A stretch of DNA of 64,000 nt from Natronorubrum aibiense. Its GTDB lineage: Archaea; Halobacteriota; Halobacteria; Halobacteriales; Natrialbaceae. Made by a program: the position numbers and the translations under genes. Shown one piece after another: positions 8,415-17,314 of this stretch (position 1 is its first letter; each line of letters opens with the position of its first letter). The stretch lies in contig NZ_CP045488.1 in assembly GCF_009392895.1 (NCBI RefSeq), positions 2,294,001 through 2,358,000 on the forward strand, written 5' to 3'. The notes beneath the pieces are model-generated. The model was given only the letters and a program-made list of their open reading frames with translations, was not told the DNA's origin and made no database searches.

Positions 8415-8828
8415 ATGAATGATTGGATCGCAATCGGGGCGCTGGCGCTCGTAGGACTGCTGATACCGCTCGGAATGATGGCGGTATCGTACCTCTTACG
8501 GCCGTCTGTCCCCGAAACGAGTAAACGTGCCACCTACGAGAGTGGCGAGGTTCCAACCGGCGGGACGCGCATTCGGTTCAATATCCAGTACTACATGGTT
8601 GCGCTTTTGTTCCTCGTTTTCGATATCGAGACCGTCCTTCTGTTCCCCTGGGCGGTCGTCTACCTGGATGCCGTCGAATCGGACGCCGTCTCGCTGCTCG
8701 AGATCCTCGGGCCGATGCTGTTGTTCGTCGCCATCCTGATGGTCGGACTCGCATGGGCGTGGCGCAACGGTGCAGTACAGTGGGCACAGACACCGCGTCA
8801 GTTAGCGTCCGGTGATGATCGACAATGA
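8415..8828 (+). CDS. nuoA: NADH dehydrogenase-like complex I subunit A
   Basis: Membrane subunit of respiratory complex I, 137 residues, with three membrane helices (about 7-27, 68-88 and 98-118). The loop between helices 1 and 2 has the family pattern YESGEVPTGGTRIRFNIQYY. Helix 2 carries the conserved acidic residues of LVFDIETVLLFPW. The start is the ATG preceding NDWIAIGALAL; the frame is open a little further upstream, but that part would overlap the TATA box region. Its last bases overlap the nuoB start (ATGA). It is the first gene of the operon. Confidence 0.95.
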   Translation: MNDWIAIGALALVGLLIPLGMMAVSYLLRPSVPETSKRATYESGEVPTGGTRIRFNIQYYMVALLFLVFDIETVLLFPWAVVYLDAVESDAVSLLEILGPMLLFVAILMVGLAWAWRNGAVQWAQTPRQLASGDDRQ

Positions 8829-9532
8829 GCAGTAACAATCCACGACAATCGATCCACGACAGCACCGCACCGTCGACGGATACCCGCGACTCGCGGATCG
8901 GCGAAGGTCCGGACGACCGGTTCAACTCCAAGCTCCGGGAGGCGTTCGGCGCATCGCCGTTTATCCTCACGAAGTTCGATAAGTTCATGAATTGGGTCCG
9001 GGGCAACTCGATGTTCATGCTACAGTTCGGGATCGCCTGCTGTAGTATCGAGATGATCCATACCTACGCGATCAAACACGACCTCGATCGCTTCGGTGCT
9101 GGCGTGCCACGCGCATCGCCGCGACAGGCCGACGTGATGATCGTCCCCGGGACGATCGTCTCGAAGTTCGGTCCCCGAATGAAGCGCGTCTACGACCAGA
9201 TGCCCGAGCCGAAGTTCGTCGTCGGCATGGGATCGTGTACGATCTCCGGCGGCCCCTTCCAAGAAGGATACAACGTCGTGAAGGGTGCCGAGGAGATCAT
9301 CCCGATCGACATTCACGTGCCGGGCTGTCCGCCCCGGCCGGAGGCGCTCATCTACGGCGTCGCCAAACTGCAAGAGCGGATTCGAAACGGCGAGTCGTCG
9401 CCGGTCGTCGTCAAACCGTACGAACTCGAGCAGTTCGGCGACCTGCCGAAAGACGAACTTGTCCAGAAACTCGCGAGCGAAATCGACGAAGACGATCTCG
9501 TCATGCGTTACAACTGGGCTGATTCACCATGA
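8825..9532 (+). CDS. nuoB: Complex I subunit B (N2 iron-sulfur cluster)
   Basis: A 235-residue peripheral subunit that holds the terminal N2 [4Fe-4S] cluster next to the quinone site. The ligand cysteines are visible: the tandem Cys in [20 protein letters not shown], and [12 protein letters not shown]. The N-terminal 50 residues are a disordered acidic extension typical of halophiles, and about 30 residues follow the last motif region. It overlaps nuoA and nuoCD by four bases on either side, indicating coupled translation. Confidence 0.96.
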   Translation: MSSNNPRQSIHDSTAPSTDTRDSRIGEGPDDRFNSKLREAFGASPFILTKFDKFMNWVRGNSMFMLQFGIACCSIEMIHTYAIKHDLDRFGAGVPRASPRQADVMIVPGTIVSKFGPRMKRVYDQMPEPKFVVGMGSCTISGGPFQEGYNVVKGAEEIIPIDIHVPGCPPRPEALIYGVAKLQERIRNGESSPVVVKPYELEQFGDLPKDELVQKLASEIDEDDLVMRYNWADSP

Positions 9533-11187
9533 GCACGGGACTCGAGAAACGAGCGACACGGGTCGAAGTCTCCGAAGACGACCTCGAGGCGCTGCTCGGC
9601 GACCGCGCGCTCGGACGCGACGATCACCTCAACGCGCCGGGGTTCGTCATCCGACCGGACGACGTTCAGGATGTCCTCACTGACCTTCGGGACGAAGCCG
9701 GCTTCGATCACCTCTCCTGTCTCACCGCACAGGAGTATTCGGATCGGTACGAATCGATCTATCACCTGAAAAAGTACGCCGATCCGACCCAGGAGGTCTC
9801 AGTGGTTGTTCCGACGACGACTGACGACCCCGTCAGTCAGTCGGCCGAACCCGTCTTCCGGACGGCGGATTGGCACGAGCGCGAAGCGTTCGACCTCGTG
9901 GGGATCGACTACGAAGGCCATCCTGATCCGCGACGGATTCTCTTGCCCGAAACCTGGCAGGGGCATCCGCTCTCTAAGGGCTACGATCAGGAGAAGCCAC
10001 AGATCGTCACGCTCTCGGAACACGCCAACCCGATCCAACCCGACCACCACGACGAGGAGTCGGACACGATGTTTTTAAACATCGGACCACACCACCCGGC
10101 AACCCACGGCGTGCTCCACGTCAAGACGGTGTTAGATGGTGAGACGGTCGTGGATATCGACCCCGACATCGGCTACCTGCACCGCTGTGAGGAGCAGATG
10201 TGCCAGCAGGGGACCTATCGCCACCAGATCATGCCCTACCCTGACCGGTGGGACTACGTCTCAGCCGGCCTCTTAAACGAGTGGGCATACGCCCGCGCGG
10301 CCGAGGATCTGGCGAATATCGAGGTTCCCGAGTACGCCCAGATCATCCGGACCATGGGCGCCGAACTCTGCCGGATCGCCTCGCACATGCTCGCACTCGG
10401 CACGTTCGCACTGGACGTCTACGGCGACTTCACCGCCGTCTTCCAGTACGCGTTCCGCGACCGCGAGGTCGTCCAGGACATCCTCGAAGACCTGACCGGC
10501 CAGCGGCTGATGTTCAACTACTTCCGCCTCGGCGGTGTCGCCTGGGACCTGCCCGAACCGCGCGACGAGTTCATCGCGAAGACGCGGGACTTCCTCGACG
10601 AACTCCCGGCGAAAGTCGACGAGTACAACGACATGATCACCTCGAACGAAATCTTCCAGGTCCGGTGTCACAACACTGGGATCTTGGAACCCGAGGTGGC
10701 CAAACAGTACGGCTGTACCGGCCCCGTCGCCCGTGGGTCCGGTATCGACTACGACCTGCGGCGTGACGACCCCTATGGCTACTACGAGAACTTAGAGTGG
10801 GACGTCGTCACCCAGGACGGCTGTGACAACTACGCGCGTGTGCTCGTGCGGATGCAGGAAGTCGAAGAGTCGGCCAAGATCATCGAGCAGTGTCTCGACT
10901 TGCTCGAGGACTGGCCCGAAGACGACCGCGAAGTGCAGGCCAACGTTCCGCGGACGCTCAAACCGGACGCCGACACGGAGGTCTACCGGGCGGTCGAAGC
11001 CGCAAAGGGCGAACTCGGTATCTACATTCGTTCGGACGGGACGGACAAACCTGGTCGGTTCAAGATCCGCAGTCCGTGCTTTTCGAACCTGCAGGCGCTC
11101 GAGGTCATGTCGGAAGGGGAGTACATCCCTGACCTGGTGGCCTCGCTGGGCAGTCTCGACATCGTTCTCGGGGAGGTGGATCGGTAA
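9529..11187 (+). CDS. nuoCD: Complex I fused subunits C and D
   Basis: A 552-residue fusion. Residues 1-170 are the NuoC (30-kDa) domain, with the signature [22 protein letters not shown] shortened here to its ends WHERE and PRR. From about 180 on is NuoD (49-kDa), with [10 protein letters not shown] lining the quinone cavity, [10 protein letters not shown], and the C-terminal [15 protein letters not shown]. NuoC and NuoD are separate in many bacteria and fused in others; haloarchaea usually show the fusion. It connects the N2 cluster arm to the membrane arm. The gap to nuoH is only 2 bases. Confidence 0.96.
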   Translation: MSTGLEKRATRVEVSEDDLEALLGDRALGRDDHLNAPGFVIRPDDVQDVLTDLRDEAGFDHLSCLTAQEYSDRYESIYHLKKYADPTQEVSVVVPTTTDDPVSQSAEPVFRTADWHEREAFDLVGIDYEGHPDPRRILLPETWQGHPLSKGYDQEKPQIVTLSEHANPIQPDHHDEESDTMFLNIGPHHPATHGVLHVKTVLDGETVVDIDPDIGYLHRCEEQMCQQGTYRHQIMPYPDRWDYVSAGLLNEWAYARAAEDLANIEVPEYAQIIRTMGAELCRIASHMLALGTFALDVYGDFTAVFQYAFRDREVVQDILEDLTGQRLMFNYFRLGGVAWDLPEPRDEFIAKTRDFLDELPAKVDEYNDMITSNEIFQVRCHNTGILEPEVAKQYGCTGPVARGSGIDYDLRRDDPYGYYENLEWDVVTQDGCDNYARVLVRMQEVEESAKIIEQCLDLLEDWPEDDREVQANVPRTLKPDADTEVYRAVEAAKGELGIYIRSDGTDKPGRFKIRSPCFSNLQALEVMSEGEYIPDLVASLGSLDIVLGEVDR

Positions 11188-11189
11188 GT

Positions 11190-12281
11190 ATGGTCGGTGG
11201 CGTTCCACCACTCCCGTTACAGAGTGATACCGTGTTGCTCCCCGAGCGGATCGGCAAGCTGACTGGCCTTGATCAGTTCGGCCTCGGTGGCGAACTGCTC
11301 GCGACGTTCCTCGCGGCGTTTATCGTCGGAAACATCATGCTGGCGATGACCGGCGTCGCCGGTCCGTGGGCGAAACGAAAGATCACGGCCGCCTTCACCG
11401 ACCGAATTGCGGTCAACCGACTCGGTCCGGCCGGCTTGCTGATTATCGTCGCCGACTCGGTGCGACTGCTCTCGAAGGAACTGATCGTACCCGAGCACGC
11501 CGATCGACCGGCGTACGACCTCGCACCGATCGTTATCGCGTCCTCGGCACTGCTCGGCTTTGCCGTGATCCCGATGGGAAGTGGGATCCACCTCGCTGAT
11601 CCCGAAGTCGGGCTGGTGTACGTCTTCGCTGTTGCCGGCATCGCAAGCATCGGCCTGATGATGGCCGGCTACTCGTCGGCGAACAAGTACTCGATGCTCG
11701 GCGGCCTTCGGGCAGTCGCACAGAACATCGCCTACGAGATTCCGCTAGTCGTCACCGGGATGTCGGTGGTCATCTTCGCCGGCACCTTACAGATGAGTGC
11801 GATCGTCGAGGCACAGGCGCAGACGCTCGTCTCGCTCGGTGGTCTCGACATTCCGGCGTGGTACGCGCTGGTCAACCCGTTCGCGTTCGTCCTCTTTCTG
11901 GTGGCGAACTTCGCCGAAGTCGGCCGCAATCCCTTCGACACACCCGAAGCGCCGACCGAGATCGTCGCTGGCTACCAGACCGAGTACTCGAGCGTCTACT
12001 TCGTGTTGATCTACCTCGGGGAGTTCATCCACATCTTCCTCGGCGGGGCGATCATCGCGACGATTTTCCTCGGCGGTCCGGCAGGGCCAGGACCAGATGG
12101 ACTCGGTATCGTCTGGTTCATCATCAAGATCTGGGGAGTGTTCTTCCTGACCCAGTGGCTCCGCTCGGCGATCCCACGTGTCAGAATCGACCAACTTATC
12201 GAGATCGGCTGGAAAGGACTGCTCGTCCTTTCGTTCGCTAATCTCGTCATCACCGCAGTCATTGTGGGGCTGATAGCATGA
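11190..12281 (+). CDS. nuoH: Complex I subunit H
   Basis: A membrane subunit of 363 residues with about eight hydrophobic helices. It links the quinone chamber to the proton pumps. Family signatures include the loop GPWAKRKITAAFTDRIAVNRLGP near residue 55 (given by its ends GPW and LGP), the acidic stretch of RNPFDTPEAPTEIVAGY near 245, and EYSSVYF. The family's usual phrase RxGPNR is modified to NRLGP. It overlaps nuoI by four bases. Confidence 0.95.
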   Translation: MVGGVPPLPLQSDTVLLPERIGKLTGLDQFGLGGELLATFLAAFIVGNIMLAMTGVAGPWAKRKITAAFTDRIAVNRLGPAGLLIIVADSVRLLSKELIVPEHADRPAYDLAPIVIASSALLGFAVIPMGSGIHLADPEVGLVYVFAVAGIASIGLMMAGYSSANKYSMLGGLRAVAQNIAYEIPLVVTGMSVVIFAGTLQMSAIVEAQAQTLVSLGGLDIPAWYALVNPFAFVLFLVANFAEVGRNPFDTPEAPTEIVAGYQTEYSSVYFVLIYLGEFIHIFLGGAIIATIFLGGPAGPGPDGLGIVWFIIKIWGVFFLTQWLRSAIPRVRIDQLIEIGWKGLLVLSFANLVITAVIVGLIA

Positions 12282-12739
12282 TCGGACTACTCAAATCCAT
12301 GGCCACGACGATGAAACACGCACTGGACGGCTCGACGTTTACCGTCGAGTATCCGGAGACCGCACCGGACGTCTCCCCGAGATTTCGGGGCGTCCACAAG
12401 TTTAGTCAGGAACGCTGTATCTGGTGTCGCCAGTGTGAGAACGTCTGTCCGAACGACACGATCCAGATCGTGATGGACGACAAGCGAAACGGCGAGCAGT
12501 ACAACCTCAACATCGGGCAGTGTATTTACTGCCGGCTCTGTGAGGAGGTCTGTCCAGTCGACGCCATTCTGCTCACCCAGAATTTCGAGTTTACCGGCGA
12601 CACTAAACACGAGCTGGTCTACAACAAAGACCAGTTGCGAGCCGTACCGTGGTACAAAGATATCGACCCGCTCGAGTCACGTGAACCCGATCGGGGTGCG
12701 TGGATCGGCGAAGGAGACGGAGACGTCGACTACCAGTAA
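12278..12739 (+). CDS. nuoI: Complex I subunit I, two [4Fe-4S] clusters
   Basis: A ferredoxin-like 153-residue subunit. Two CxxCxxCxxxCP motifs are visible, CIWCRQCENVCP and CIYCRLCEEVCP, which bind clusters N6a and N6b that relay electrons to N2. The N-terminal amphipathic stretch (MIGLLKSMATTMKHAL) would lie along the membrane. The C-terminal 40 residues are acidic. Two bases separate it from nuoJ1. Confidence 0.96.
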   Translation: MIGLLKSMATTMKHALDGSTFTVEYPETAPDVSPRFRGVHKFSQERCIWCRQCENVCPNDTIQIVMDDKRNGEQYNLNIGQCIYCRLCEEVCPVDAILLTQNFEFTGDTKHELVYNKDQLRAVPWYKDIDPLESREPDRGAWIGEGDGDVDYQ

Positions 12740-12741
12740 CA

Positions 12742-13011
12742 ATGATGGATACGATAGCGTTCGCGGCATTTGCGTTCGTGACGCTTGCCAGCGCGCTGGG
12801 GATGGTTCTCTTTCGGGATCCGTGGCACTCGGCGCTCATGCTTGGCGTGGCGCTGCTGAGCATCGCAGTTCACTACGTGATGCTCGCCGCCGAGTTCGTT
12901 GCGATGATGCAGGTTCTCGTCTACGTCGGCGGGGTGCTCGTCCTCATCACCTTCGCGGTGATGCTGACCCAGCGTGATGAACAGGCGTCCGAAGAGGTGG
13001 TACAGACATGA
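12742..13011 (+). CDS. nuoJ1: Complex I subunit J, N-terminal half
   Basis: An 89-residue membrane protein with three helices that corresponds to the first half of NuoJ. It contains the conserved helix-3 segment FVAMMQVLVYVGGVLVLITF, with the pi-bulge-forming residues of the complex I family. In bacteria NuoJ is one protein; here the gene is split, and the second half follows with a 4-base overlap. The ATG at 12742 is chosen because upstream codons are an Arg-rich run within nuoI. Confidence 0.9.
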   Translation: MMDTIAFAAFAFVTLASALGMVLFRDPWHSALMLGVALLSIAVHYVMLAAEFVAMMQVLVYVGGVLVLITFAVMLTQRDEQASEEVVQT

Positions 13012-13448
13012 CGACAGGCCCACAGCTCAGACTCGGCAAATCGCTGCTTCCCGGGCTGCTCGCCGTCGGCCTGTTCGGGCTGATGGCACTGATCGTCCTG
13101 AACACGTCGTTTGCGTCGATGGCCGGCTATCCGGACGGTATCTCGATCACGTCCGAACTCGGCTACGCGCTGTTCGATCTCGAGGTGTTGCAATCGACCG
13201 ACGGCTCGATCGGCGTGACCGAGCCGTTCCTCGCAGCGTTCCTGTTGATCGCAATCACTCTGGACGCTGCACTCGACGCCTCGCTCGTCCTCGCGAAACG
13301 CGAGGAAGAAGGCGAGCCGGTCTCGCCGCTTGCGCGTTCGACTCCGGACACCGCCGATACGGCCGACTCGAGTGGCTTTGTCACCGAGCCGACGGCGACC
13401 GACGGTGGCACCTCCGATGCGGACTCGAGTGGAGGTGACGACCGATGA
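13008..13448 (+). CDS. nuoJ2: Complex I subunit J, C-terminal half
   Basis: 146 residues with two membrane helices (about 15-37 and 69-92) and an acidic, low-complexity tail rich in Asp, Ser, Thr and Glu. It matches the C-terminal helices of NuoJ only loosely, and the assignment rests mainly on its position between nuoJ1 and nuoK and on the helix pattern. It overlaps both neighbours by four bases. The soluble tail of about 45 residues is not part of bacterial NuoJ. Confidence 0.85.
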   Translation: MTTGPQLRLGKSLLPGLLAVGLFGLMALIVLNTSFASMAGYPDGISITSELGYALFDLEVLQSTDGSIGVTEPFLAAFLLIAITLDAALDASLVLAKREEEGEPVSPLARSTPDTADTADSSGFVTEPTATDGGTSDADSSGGDDR

Positions 13449-13750
13449 CCGTCGCCGTCGAGTACTACGTCCTGTTGTCGATGGGCCTGTTCTGTATCGG
13501 GCTCTTCGGCGTGTTGACGCGTCGCAACGCACTGATGTTCCTGATGTCCGTCGAGCTCATGCTGAACGCGGCGAACATCAACCTGATCGCCTTTTCGTTC
13601 TATCACGGCAATCTCACGGGGCAGGTGTTCGCGCTGTTTACGATGGCGCTTGCCGCCGCTGAGGTCGCCGTCGGGCTCGGGATCATTCTGGTGTTGTACC
13701 GCAACTTCCGTGACGTCGACGTCACGGTTCCGACGACGATGAGGTGGTAA
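13445..13750 (+). CDS. nuoK: Complex I subunit K
   Basis: A 101-residue, three-helix membrane protein at the normal NuoK size. Conserved acidic residues sit inside the helices: Glu in LMSVELMLNAANINL and Glu in AAAEVAVGLGII. These are part of the central proton path. One base separates it from nuoL. Confidence 0.96.
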   Translation: MTVAVEYYVLLSMGLFCIGLFGVLTRRNALMFLMSVELMLNAANINLIAFSFYHGNLTGQVFALFTMALAAAEVAVGLGIILVLYRNFRDVDVTVPTTMRW

Positions 13751-13751
13751 A

Positions 13752-15791
13752 ATGGCAGGAACAGGAATTTTCAGTTACGCTCCGGCGATCGCACTGTTCC
13801 CGCTCGTGGCGTTTGTTGTCGCTCTGGTGTTCGGCAAGTACATGCCGAAAAAGGGGGCGATTGCGGGCATCTTTGCGACGGCAGGTTCGTTGTTGCTGTC
13901 GCTCGTGATGTTTGCAGCCGTCGCGGGTGGTGAAGTGTATCACGAAACGCTGTACGAGTGGACCTCCGGCGAGATTACGAGCCAGGTCGGTGCCGAGGAG
14001 ATCGAATTCACGTTCGGAATCCTGCTCGACCCGCTATCGACGCTGATGTTGGTCATCGTCTCGCTCGTCGCATTGCTCGTCCACGTATTCAGCCTCGGAT
14101 ACATGAACGCCGAAGGCGAGACGGGACTGCCCCGATACTACGCTGAACTCGGGCTGTTTACGTTCAGCATGCTCGCGTTCGTCTTCGCGGATAACCTGCT
14201 GATGGCGTTCATGTTCTTCGAACTCGTCGGCCTGTGTTCGTACCTGCTGATCGGGTTCTGGTTCCGAACGCAGTCGGCTCCGTCGGCGGCGAAGAAAGCG
14301 TTCCTCGTCACCCGTTTCGGGGACTACTTCTTCCTGATCGGGGTCGTCGCGATCGCGGCTACGTTCGGCACGGTCGCGTTCGCCGGCGACGACTCGTTCG
14401 TGACGGCAGCCGAGACTGCGATCGACGACGGCACGCAACTGTTCGGCTTCGACGCCCAGACGTGGGTGACGATCACCGGACTGCTGGTGCTGGGTGGTGT
14501 CATCGGCAAATCCGCTCAGTTCCCACTCCATACCTGGCTGCCGGATGCGATGGAAGGTCCGACTACCGTCTCCGCGCTGATTCACGCGGCGACGATGGTC
14601 GCGGCCGGTGTCTATCTGGTCGCCCGGATGTTCGGCTACTACGCACTCAGCCCGACCGCACTCGCGATTATCGCCTTCGTCGGTGGCTTTACCGCACTGT
14701 TCGCGGCGACGATGGGTGTCGTCAAAGACGACATCAAGCAGGTGCTCGCGTACTCGACGATCAGCCAGTACGGCTACATGATGCTGGGACTCGGCGTCGG
14801 CGGCTACGTCGCCGGCGTCTTCCACCTCATGAACCACGCCTTCTTCAAGGCGCTTCTGTTCCTCGGTGCCGGGGCCGTCATCGTTCTCATGCACCACGAA
14901 CAGGACATGTGGAAGATGGGCGGCCTCAAGAACAAGGCCCCCGTCACCTACTACACGTTCCTCGCGGGCGCGCTCGCACTCGCCGGAATCGTCCCGTTCT
15001 CGGGCTTCTGGTCGAAAGACGAGATTCTCTACGACGCACTGATCGTAGGCTTAGAGCAACCGGTTATCCTCGCCGCGTACGCGATGGGACTCGTGGCCGT
15101 CTTCTTCACCGGCTTCTACACCTTCCGGATGGTCTTTTTGACCTTCCACGGTGAGCCCCGATCCGAGATGGCAGAGGACCCACACCCGGTCGGCTGGGCG
15201 ATTAAGGTCCCGCTGATCACACTGGGTGTCCTCGCGACCGTCGCCGGGCTCGCGAACCTCGCTCCCGTCGCGAAACTGCTCAGTATCGACATTACGTTCC
15301 TCGAGTTCTGGCTCGACGGCGAGTACGGAGCTGTCGAAGGACTGACCTACCACGACTACCACGAGACGGTCCCCTTCGAGGAGGGCTACATTACCTCGGA
15401 GACGGTGACGATGCTGCTCGGTGCCGGCGTCTCGCTCGGGCTCGCGCTGGCCGGCGCGCTCACTGCACATTCGCTGTACAACGTGCCTGAGCCGTCCCGC
15501 CACATGACGAAACTCGGCGGCGCGTACACCACCTTGCGGAGCAACTACTACCAGGACGAGTTCCAAGTCTGGCTCGCCGAAGGGCTGACGCTGCCCATTG
15601 CGCGCGCGGCAAACTGGTTCGATCAGACCGTCATCGACGGAACCGTCAACGCCGTCTCGTCTGTCAGCCTGTTCGGGAGCGACCGTGTGAAACACGTTCA
15701 AACGGGAATCGTGACAAACTACGCAGCGCTACTGGTGGCCGGGTTCCTCGGCTTACTGGTCGTGCTCGGACTGTACGGAGGGTGGTTCTGA
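13752..15791 (+). CDS. nuoL: Complex I subunit L, antiporter-like proton pump
   Basis: A 679-residue membrane protein with roughly 16 helices. It shows the Mrp/NuoL family motifs FFELVGLCSYLLIGFW (pump Glu), SAQFPLHTWLPDAMEGPT, HAATMVAAGVYLV, and the Lys-containing DDIKQVLAYSTISQYGYM. The C-terminal part carries the long lateral helix region and a last anchor helix, WLAEGLTLPIARAANWFD and FLGLLVVLGLYG. Its TGA overlaps the nuoM ATG by one base. Confidence 0.97.
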   Translation: MAGTGIFSYAPAIALFPLVAFVVALVFGKYMPKKGAIAGIFATAGSLLLSLVMFAAVAGGEVYHETLYEWTSGEITSQVGAEEIEFTFGILLDPLSTLMLVIVSLVALLVHVFSLGYMNAEGETGLPRYYAELGLFTFSMLAFVFADNLLMAFMFFELVGLCSYLLIGFWFRTQSAPSAAKKAFLVTRFGDYFFLIGVVAIAATFGTVAFAGDDSFVTAAETAIDDGTQLFGFDAQTWVTITGLLVLGGVIGKSAQFPLHTWLPDAMEGPTTVSALIHAATMVAAGVYLVARMFGYYALSPTALAIIAFVGGFTALFAATMGVVKDDIKQVLAYSTISQYGYMMLGLGVGGYVAGVFHLMNHAFFKALLFLGAGAVIVLMHHEQDMWKMGGLKNKAPVTYYTFLAGALALAGIVPFSGFWSKDEILYDALIVGLEQPVILAAYAMGLVAVFFTGFYTFRMVFLTFHGEPRSEMAEDPHPVGWAIKVPLITLGVLATVAGLANLAPVAKLLSIDITFLEFWLDGEYGAVEGLTYHDYHETVPFEEGYITSETVTMLLGAGVSLGLALAGALTAHSLYNVPEPSRHMTKLGGAYTTLRSNYYQDEFQVWLAEGLTLPIARAANWFDQTVIDGTVNAVSSVSLFGSDRVKHVQTGIVTNYAALLVAGFLGLLVVLGLYGGWF

Positions 15792-17314
15792 TGATGATCG
15801 AAGTACTAATCGCGGTTGCACTGGTCGGCGCGTTGGTGACGTTCGTCGCGCCGAATCGAATCGCAGGCAAGCTGGCGTTCGCGATCAGCCTCGTGCCCGC
15901 CGTGCTCAGCCTGTGGATGTTTACAGCCTTCGACGGCAGCGGCAACGCCTTGCTCGAGGGCACGCTTGCCTTCGAGTCCCACTACGAGTGGCTCCAACTC
16001 GGCGAGTACTCGATCTCGTGGTTCGTCGGGCTCGACGGCATTAGCATCCCGCTCGTCGTCCTGACGACGATTCTCGTGTCGCTTGCGATCATGAGTTCGT
16101 GGACGCCAATCGACGACCGCGAGTCCCAGTTCTACGGGCTCGTGCTGTTCATCGAGGCGAACCTCATCGGCGTCTTCGCCGCGCTCGATTTCTTCCTCTG
16201 GTTCATCTTCTGGGAAGCGGTGCTGATCCCGATGTACCTGCTGATCGGTATCTGGGGCGGCCCGCGACGGAAGTACGCCGCGATCAAGTTCTTCGTCTAC
16301 ACGAACGTGGCATCGCTCGTGATGTTCGGTGCCTTCATCGCACTCGTCTTCGGACTCGGCGACTCGGTGACGTCGTTCGCCCTGCCCGAAATCGCGACGG
16401 CGATGCTCGAGGGCGGTCCCGACGGCTTCCTCGGCCTCGAGGGAACGACGCTCACCTCTGTGGTGTTCGTCGCGATGTTCCTCGGGTTTGCAGTGAAGGT
16501 GCCGGTCGTTCCGTTCCACACGTGGCTGCCGGACGCCCACGTTGAAGCTCCGACACCAGCGTCGGTGCTGCTGGCGGGGGTCTTGCTGAAAATGGGGACC
16601 TATGCCCTGCTGCGGTTCAACTTCACGATGTTCCCCGGACAGGTCGAGACGTACGCCGTGCCGATCGCGGCAATCGCCGTGATCAGCGTCATCTACGGGG
16701 CGATGCTCGCACTCGCCCAGACCGACCTGAAACGGATCGTCGCCTACTCGTCCGTCTCGTCGATGGGCTATGTCATCCTCGGTCTGATCGCCTACACCCA
16801 GTTCGGGGTCGGCGGGGCGACGTTCCAGATGGTCTCACACGGCTTCATTTCGGGGCTGATGTTCATGGCCGTCGGCGTCATCTACAACGCCACGCACACC
16901 CGACTCGTCACGGATATGTCGGGGATGGCAGACCGGATGCCCGTCGCGGTAGGTATTCTCATCGCCGGCGCGTTCGGCTACATGGGGCTGCCGTTGATGT
17001 CCGGCTTCTACGGCGAGTTCACCATCTTCTTCGGGGCCTTCCAGGCCGACTTCGCGTACGCGCCGCTGTTTACGTCGCTCGCGATGTTCGGCATCGTCAT
17101 CGTCGCTGGATACCTGCTGTTTGCGCTCCAGCGAACCGTCTTCGGGCCCTACGAACTCGAGACCGACTACGAGGTGAGCCGCGCACCGCTGCACGACGTC
17201 GTGCCGATGTTCGTGTTGCTCGGCATCATCATCCTGCTGGGCGTGGCACCTGACTTGATCTTCGAGATGATAACCGACGCAGTCGATCCGATCCTGAACG
17301 GAGGTGAACTGTAA
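15791..17314 (+). CDS. nuoM: Complex I subunit M, antiporter-like proton pump
   Basis: 507 residues, about 14 helices. Signatures are IFWEAVLIPMYLLIGIWGG (pump Glu), VPFHTWLPDAHVEAPT, and TDLKRIVAYSSVSSMGYV with the central Lys. The start ATG overlaps the nuoL stop (TGATG). A second ATG follows immediately, so the first two residues are uncertain. The stop overlaps the nuoN ATG in the form TAATG. Confidence 0.97.
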   Translation: MMIEVLIAVALVGALVTFVAPNRIAGKLAFAISLVPAVLSLWMFTAFDGSGNALLEGTLAFESHYEWLQLGEYSISWFVGLDGISIPLVVLTTILVSLAIMSSWTPIDDRESQFYGLVLFIEANLIGVFAALDFFLWFIFWEAVLIPMYLLIGIWGGPRRKYAAIKFFVYTNVASLVMFGAFIALVFGLGDSVTSFALPEIATAMLEGGPDGFLGLEGTTLTSVVFVAMFLGFAVKVPVVPFHTWLPDAHVEAPTPASVLLAGVLLKMGTYALLRFNFTMFPGQVETYAVPIAAIAVISVIYGAMLALAQTDLKRIVAYSSVSSMGYVILGLIAYTQFGVGGATFQMVSHGFISGLMFMAVGVIYNATHTRLVTDMSGMADRMPVAVGILIAGAFGYMGLPLMSGFYGEFTIFFGAFQADFAYAPLFTSLAMFGIVIVAGYLLFALQRTVFGPYELETDYEVSRAPLHDVVPMFVLLGIIILLGVAPDLIFEMITDAVDPILNGGEL